From Sipunculus nudus (Eukaryota > Annelida > Sipuncula > Golfingiida > Sipunculidae), in contig CM049314.1 of assembly GCA_026874595.1 (NCBI GenBank), forward strand, positions 57,646,300 to 57,710,299: DNA of 64,000 nucleotides, given 5' to 3'. The notes beneath the pieces are model-generated. The model had not been told where the DNA came from, did no database searches, and saw only the letters and a list, made by a program, of their open reading frames with translations. Both the position numbers and the translations under genes were made by a program. Shown piece after piece: positions 58,091 to 64,000 of the stretch (the first letter of the stretch is position 1; every line of letters begins with the position of its first letter).

Positions 58091-60185
58091 GAAAATGAAG
58101 CGAAATTAGCAGTTTTACAGGTATAGCTTACGTGTTATTCATGTGGGTTTAGAGCATCAGACTGACGCCATATATCTTCATATATATCTATGATATCTTC
58201 AAAGAATACCCAGGGTTGGCAGGTCTTTTATTTTATTTATTATTAGAGCATCACTAAGCATGATAAGCTCCATACTGACCAGGTTTACAACAGTTTTCCT
58301 GTAGGACCTCATAAAACCAATAACTCTTTAGTGCAACGCCACGCGGATCACAGTAAAATGGGCAACCAATATATATAGGTTTACTCTGCTTGCTTAGGTA
58401 GTTTCTGGATTAATTCTTGCTATGCTGATTCAAGGGTCGAGGAAACTGTTAATGCAACTAGTTATGGCGGCCATATACCGTTACTCGGTTAATTCAATCT
58501 TGGGGTATTTGTGCCGTTTTCCAACACGAAAGTAACAGCTACTGGATTAACAGCTGGCACATTGGATCAAAGATGGGTTATTGTTGGACCTCTAAGCATA
58601 AACCATCCCTAGCTAAGTTCACATGTTTGAGTGTTTAGAAACACAACACATGGGACAATCATCGCAATGAACGCAACAAATGATTTGTAAACCGTCACTG
58701 ATTAATTTTGAACATTGCGCAAAAGGCATTCATTGGTGCTGGTTTCAATTTACCTTGTGTACTGTGCAAAGTAGTATCCGTTGATGTGGCTGCGCTTTTC
58801 TGTTTACTTTTACAGTAAGGTGTCTATTAGTGGGGACCCTTCTTCACTGTAGGCTCCTACCTTTTTTATGTCGGTTCCCCATCCCGCTCAATGCTGTTCG
58901 CAAGCTATTTTAAGCAATAAACGTAATGGCGGATACATAAGAATGTGTGTGTGTGTGGGGGGGGGGGGGCTCATTCGCAATGGTTTGTAAATGATATTGG
59001 GGCTATGCATGTACGTCTGTGGCTTACGAGGACAACTGTCAGACAAGCTCACTAGGCATGATCTATTACTTAAAATTTCTGATAGTACACGTTAACAACA
59101 AATAATATCACATATGCTTATGTTATATGGCGAGACCTGTTCCTACAACTCTTATTCACATTCCTCGCCACATAACACTGTTGTTCTTATTGTGTGATTG
59201 AGTGTATTTTCGTTCAAAGATTAGGATTAGCTGCATCACCCACATAACCTTCTTTTTCTCTTGACAAGATATGCTAAATTATAAGCACATAATATCTCCG
59301 CCAGCAAAGCCTTGGGGTAACCGTCCCCTGACTGTTTACCATTTGCCCGTTAAAAACTATAGAAAACTTAAAAAAACAAGAGAATATTAATAATACATTC
59401 ATTTTGTTTAAAAGAAACATTCAGGAATTCTACCAACAACGCCTTATTTGTTAACATGAGACAAATATAATAATTAAGCCATTACAGCATTTACCTCTAA
59501 TCTTTAATAAGTAAATCTAAACCAAGAAGATTTACAACTTTGCACTAAAAACAATATACCAAATTCGGTTACGGGTTCTTAATAAGCATTGTTATATTAG
59601 AATATGTAAATTATGGTAAGCTTTTTATACATTAGCCATTTAAGTAGAAAATGAAATTTCAATTTACGATGTTCTGTAAATCTATCATTCATATTGTTTT
59701 TTAAATCATTTGGTTTGGATATATGCCATCTGTTTCTGATTGGTAGAATCAAATTTTCAGTAAATTCATTATTTGATGAATAGTGGGTGTCAAGGTGTTC
59801 TAGTGAACTCTGTTTATACTGGGTTACTGATCTGTATATTTTGGTGATAATATAAATATGTAAAAAATATATAAAGTGTGTGACACAGGCCAGAGGTATG
59901 GTTATATAACAAATTGTTACACAAACATGATCTAAGTCGGCCCTCTAATGACTTTATAACCGGTAATTACATGCAAATATTTACCGAGTGCGTAAAACCA
60001 TTATGTAAATTCAGAGTTATGAGTCCTTACCAGATGACCATACGTACCATTGTTTCTGTCTGTCCCTGCAGTGGTGAACAAAAGTAGAAAATGATAGCCT
60101 GCAGATTACATTAAAAAGCGGAAATAAACAAACTTTATTTCTCCAGAAAGAAGCACCGTTAAGCAATATCAGCATCAGTGCCAAA
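58091..60185. other. Noncoding region upstream of the receptor gene
   Basis: No coding feature, duplicated block or recognised mobile element. Contains a (GT)n/poly-G run at about 58943-58969. The receptor gene's promoter and any untranslated exon should lie in the last part, but no core promoter element can be assigned by eye. Confidence 0.5.
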
Positions 60186-61535
60186 ATGAGATATCTCCAT
60201 ACAAGGCAACTGCTTGTTATGACCATTAGTGCATTTATAACTAGGGCTTTGACCGTAGGACCCAGTTCTGGATGTCACGGAAATCGCACCTCCCTCAATT
60301 GTTCTGGGCTGGGATTAAGCAGACTTCCGTTCAAGAACTTAACAGCTTCTGTGTCTAAGGATATGTTCATGGGTAACCTCACGGTGCTGAACGTTTCAAG
60401 TACGAATCTGTCTACTCAACAACTGTATACATGGGACTTTGCTTCAGATATTGAACTTTTGGACCTGACTAATAATAAAATCGGTGACTACACAGAATTT
60501 GAATGTCTTAAGAAATTAGTGTGGCTGCTAATTGGCAACAACGGTATTTGCCAACTTAAGGAAAATTTACTTGGTGGATTAAAAAGTCTGCAAGGTCTGA
60601 ACGCAGAGAACAATTGCCTGGAAACAATAAACTTTTCACATTTCCGTCATCTGCACGACCTGAGATATCTGATATTGCGGAATAACCGGATAACTGAGTG
60701 TGTTACTTCAGAAGGTGCGGGTTGGATGGACCAACTTTTGTTTTTAGACTTGAGTAATAACCGCCTGGTTCTTCCCTTTGATCTGGAGTCGTTTCCAAAA
60801 CATCTTTCCCTTCTTCATAATCCTGTTTTCTGTGGCTGTAGGGTCAGATCCTTTGGAGAACAATTTGGAAGAAGTGTCTCAGCGTCTTGCAAAAACCCAG
60901 ATGATATGACTAGCCTTGCATCAGATACGTGTTTTTACAGGTATGAAAATAATTTAAGAGCCCTAATACCACAAAGGTGTAAAAATGCCCCTGAAAATAA
61001 AACAGTCGTTAAGTTAAATCTGTACAAAGCTTTTCCTGAATGTACAATACCTTATGTGTATTTGAACAAGGTCAACAACGGGAAAAGTGTTACGTGTGTC
61101 GCCATCGGGGGACCGGGTATTCTGGTAAACATGACAACACCAGACAAGAAAACAATCATCTCTCCTCGCAAAGACATGTTTGCAATAGTTACGATACCTG
61201 TACAGCATGATGGCGAGTACATTTGTACAGTAAGAAGTCAAATTAAAAAGGAAACGGTGGTCAGTAAGTCTACCTTGGTTATCGATCCTACGAATTCTTT
61301 TATTTCAAGGTTCGAGAAAGACGTTTGTTCGATGGCACCAAACTGCTCTTGTATTCTTTTTTTCCATTATCAGCTTATTTTGGTTATTGCTGCATTAAGT
61401 ATTATTTTGAATGTAATTCTTTTAAGCTTTCGCTGTCCATCATGTATAAAGAAGAAAACCAGTGATGGGAAGGCAAATCTTGTTGTCCTTGTTCATGTGC
61501 GCACCCCAGAAGTTAATGGCTTTAATCCAAGCTGA
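60186..61535 (+). CDS. Single-exon LRR-Ig type I membrane receptor
   Basis: Intact 449-residue protein. Residues 1-22 are a plausible signal peptide. Cys30 and Cys39 form a small N-terminal cap. Leucine-rich repeats span about 62-210 (NLTVLNVSSTNLS, IELLDLTNNKIGD, LRYLILRNNRITE, LLFLDLSNNRL). An LRR C-terminal cap follows (NPVFCGCRV, Cys216, Cys218, Cys235, Cys249). One Ig-like domain spans about 285-366, with Cys304 and Cys347 in the HDGEYICTV signature. A transmembrane helix lies at about 396-415 (LILVIAALSIILNVILLSF), with a 30-residue cytoplasmic tail lacking TIR or kinase domains. About ten N-glycosylation sequons are present. The start is the first Met before the signal peptide, in context aaaATGa. 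The plan matches LRRIG-type adhesion or recognition receptors, a family expanded in molluscs. Ligand and function unknown. Single exon suggests that any introns are in the 5' UTR. Confidence 0.93.
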   Translation: MRYLHTRQLLVMTISAFITRALTVGPSSGCHGNRTSLNCSGLGLSRLPFKNLTASVSKDMFMGNLTVLNVSSTNLSTQQLYTWDFASDIELLDLTNNKIGDYTEFECLKKLVWLLIGNNGICQLKENLLGGLKSLQGLNAENNCLETINFSHFRHLHDLRYLILRNNRITECVTSEGAGWMDQLLFLDLSNNRLVLPFDLESFPKHLSLLHNPVFCGCRVRSFGEQFGRSVSASCKNPDDMTSLASDTCFYRYENNLRALIPQRCKNAPENKTVVKLNLYKAFPECTIPYVYLNKVNNGKSVTCVAIGGPGILVNMTTPDKKTIISPRKDMFAIVTIPVQHDGEYICTVRSQIKKETVVSKSTLVIDPTNSFISRFEKDVCSMAPNCSCILFFHYQLILVIAALSIILNVILLSFRCPSCIKKKTSDGKANLVVLVHVRTPEVNGFNPS

Positions 61536-61674
61536 AACCGCGGGCCATGGATGCAAATTATGAAAAACCTTTCGACTGATACGTTATTAGCCCTGTTTGA
61601 ATCCCATTCCAGTTCAGCGTTTAAATGAGGAACCTATCCATCTTATGTGGAGTCATAAAAATTATAATAACGAA

Positions 61675-61820
61675 AATAAATTATATATGTAATATTTGAG
61701 ATAAGAATGCTGGATGCAGATAATTTTTGTAGAAATATTTCCCCTAATGTTTCTATCAAAGTAGTCTGTTCACCTCCTCCAAAGTTTGCATAAACTATAA
61801 AATATTTTCATGAAAATAAA
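61675..61820 (+). promoter_or_regulatory. Candidate polyadenylation signals of the receptor gene
   Basis: AATAAA occurs at 61675-61680 and 61815-61820, 140 and 280 bases after the stop codon. They are plausible but not distinguished from chance in AT-rich DNA. Confidence 0.4.
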
Positions 61821-61949
61821 TTACAGAAGTACATTTGATATGGTTGTAATGCTGGATACTGATGATCTGTTGCAGTAAGCAGGTTATACTCTGACGCCAT
61901 GGCTCAGTGGATTAAAAAAAATACCAACTTTAAATCTACTGTATATGGC

Positions 61950-62985
61950 CTTGTTAGCTTTGGAGTATATTCGTAAGAGTTAAGGGTAGGATTGGGTATT
62001 ATTTTACAAATTTTTGAAATCTGATACTGTAACTACCCGAATTGATGGTCCTGCAAAATTTTTTTCCAACATTTTCTGTCAAGTGTAACCTTTTGCACAC
62101 CGCTTCTAAAATTTGCATAAAGATAAAAAAATACCTTTTTCCTTTTTTTATAGATTCTCAACCTCTTTATAAACAAGGCTATATAACAGCTTGGAATTGT
62201 GTTTAAACTGACATGATAATATTCACAGATGTATTATTATCATATTTAATTTAAATAATTTGCGTATGGCCTAAAAATGTGAATAAATCGTGCAAATGAG
62301 GAAATGAAGCATGTATAGCCATAAAGTCATACGCCATATTGATATTATCAGAACATTTACTGGTATACGGCATTATAAAAGCTGAACTATAGATACCGAG
62401 TCTGAAATAGATGTTCAACACTGCTGTGAAATATTTTTTGACTTGTGTCAGGATGAAAGTGCGATCAGAAAGAAATATTTTCTCCACAAAATCTACATTA
62501 ATCTTAAATAGTACGGTTGCTGCTTTCATATCCCAGATTGTTCACGCCGATATGGTTTGGTTTGCCCATTTCTTTTGTTCTATTGCCTACCATTTAAAAT
62601 TATCTTGCAGTGAATATGTATAAAATAGTATCAGACAGGAAAACATCCAAAATATAATTAGCTTGTAAGTATTTGAGTGGTACAGATAAGGACTCTAGGG
62701 TTCAGGTCATCCGTGTCTAATTCTTGTATGGGCTGTAACAAATACCTTTTCAGATGGGAACAACTTTTCAGGTTTTGGACTGTTTCTCGCGCCCGATAAC
62801 TCAACAACAACCTACTGCAGCTTTCCCAAAAACTTTTCAGGTTTTGGACTGTTTCTCCCTCACAAAACTCCATAGTGTTTATGTTTGAGGGAAGATGTTT
62901 TTAGACTCTGCTAAAATCTGTAAGAAGAAATGTTAATTATGCTTTTTTCAGCTGGAGAAATTTAGACAAAGAAATATGGGAACTC
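61950..62985. repeat. Block duplicated at 3040-4020 (right copy)
   Basis: Direct partner of 3040-4020 (landmarks given there). It contains an insertion at about 62770-62840 with 'ataactcaacaacaacctac', a module that is also in the repeat at 63697-64000, and an 18-bp direct repeat 'ttttcaggttttggactg' flanks it. No coding feature is supported. Confidence 0.75.
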
Positions 62986-63097
62986 CATGAAATAATGTTA
63001 ACGTCTCTTTAGAGACAATGCTTTATATAAATAGTTGCATCATTTGATTTCTTACGTATCAAAGATAGTATGGTGATATTTATTATCTTATAGGGCA

Positions 63098-63151
<54 letters not shown>

Positions 63152-63696
63152 AATATATATATATATAATACATTAAATAATCTAATATATACATATAACA
63201 ATACACTAAAAATTATTTCTTCCAATAAAATTGCCAATAAACAATGTTTTTGGCCTTTAAGCATTAAATAATTCAAATTTGCAATGTTAGAGACAACTTA
63301 AAAATTAAAAAAAAAAGTTTACTGGCTTTCTCTAAACGGCAACACACTAACCTCATTCAAACTGTAAACCGGGTTTTCTTCCAACAATGTTATTTATCAC
63401 TTTAATCGTTCTTGGTTGGTTTAAAGGAACGTACATTACTCACTGCGTTGTGTGCTGCCAACTCTGTCCGATGTAGTTTGTATTAGTTACGCAAGGAGGC
63501 ATCCATCTGTGGTAACTATTGTTACGGAACCTAATAATAACATATCACGATATCGTGACGAGCACAATCCCTTGTTATTGAGACAAAACAATTAGATTTC
63601 GCAGCACTAGGCAGCGTGCAATGTCTATGGGAATAAAGAAGTCAGTGGATTTTTTTTATAACAAATAATTATAATTTATTCTTTTTATTTTATTAG
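62986..63696. other. Noncoding sequence with AT microsatellite
   Basis: (AT)n tract at about 63102-63176. A perfect 14-bp palindrome TCACGATATCGTGA lies near 63546-63559. No gene. Confidence 0.55.
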
Positions 63697-64000
63697 GGGC
63701 CCGCTTGACAAGCGGTGTCCTATAGTGATCACCGTGTCAGTCCTTCCGTCCATCCGTCCTTCCTTCAGTGACACTTTTTTTTTCGTGCGCGATAACTCAA
63801 CAAAAACATACTGCGGCTTTACCAAATTCACAGGGATGATTGGTACCTATAAGGGCTCCAGACCTATCGAATTTCAGACATGTCAGAATTCCAATATGGC
63901 TGCCACAGCCCGATCCCTTATTTTCTTTCGTGCGCAATAACTCAACAACAACCTACTGCAGCTTTCCAAATTTGCAGGGATGATTTGATACTATGAGTGC
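63697..64000. repeat. Start of an interspersed repeat with 144-bp tandem module
   Basis: Begins 'ggggcccgcttgacaagcgg' followed by a 'ccgtccatccgtccttcc' stretch typical of bivalve Helitron-like repeats. The module 'ataactcaacaaaaacatac' ... 'cagggatgattggtac' (63791 on) repeats at about 63935 as 'ataactcaacaacaacctac' ... 'cagggatgatttgatac', a period of about 144 bp. The array runs off the window. Confidence 0.6.

Overview
The window looks like AT-rich, repeat-dense genomic DNA from an invertebrate animal, most likely a lophotrochozoan and probably a bivalve mollusc. This is inferred from the repeat families, not from a species-specific marker. The families include Helitron-like interspersed elements with 'gtccgtcgt' modules, 'caaggtcaaggtcaaggtc' modules, a tyrosine-recombinase retroelement, L1/Tx1-like LINEs with C-terminal zinc knuckles, and an acyl-CoA synthetase of the ACSF2-like type. 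Only one gene appears fully intact: a single-exon leucine-rich-repeat/immunoglobulin membrane receptor at 60186-61535 (+). There are no operons, CRISPR arrays, rRNA genes or convincing functional tRNA genes.

Layout. 1-2450 is a 77-bp satellite carrying a telomere-like motif. 3040-4020 is a block that recurs near the right end (61950-62985), downstream of the receptor gene. 5570-10235 is a satellite with a 99-bp (33-codon) unit built round a perfect 16-bp palindrome, with a 398-bp higher-order repeat in its middle. 10517-11260 is a collapsed Ty3/gypsy-like retrotransposon.

The body of the window is a large, ancient, direct segmental duplication: copy A at about 11303-29222 and copy B at about 34053-56525. 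Both copies hold, in the same order: an L1-type ORF1 remnant (+), a LINE ORF2 remnant on the minus strand, an AT-rich unique stretch, a tRNA-derived SINE-like head, a second LINE remnant (+), an unrecognised fossil coding region, an ACSF2-like acyl-CoA synthetase, a Helitron-like element and a short hAT-like repeat. Each copy then took private insertions and deletions. Copy A has a dead DDE transposase and a 54-bp-arm hairpin between AT tracts. Copy B has a 1.28-kb TA-flanked element with a clean empty site in copy A, and a 3.6-kb tandem Helitron-like element, also with an empty site in copy A. Between the copies, a very recent 1.6-1.7-kb tandem duplication (31155-32895 and 32896-34515) carries a possible piggyBac-like fragment.

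Both acyl-CoA synthetase copies are broken. Copy A has a single 1-bp frameshift and intact catalytic motifs. Copy B has several stops, frameshifts and a damaged nucleotide-binding loop. To the right, 56690-58090 is a decayed tyrosine-recombinase (DIRS/Ngaro-like) retroelement, followed by the receptor gene. All coordinates of decayed elements are approximate, because they were set by reading and by comparing the two duplicated copies by eye.
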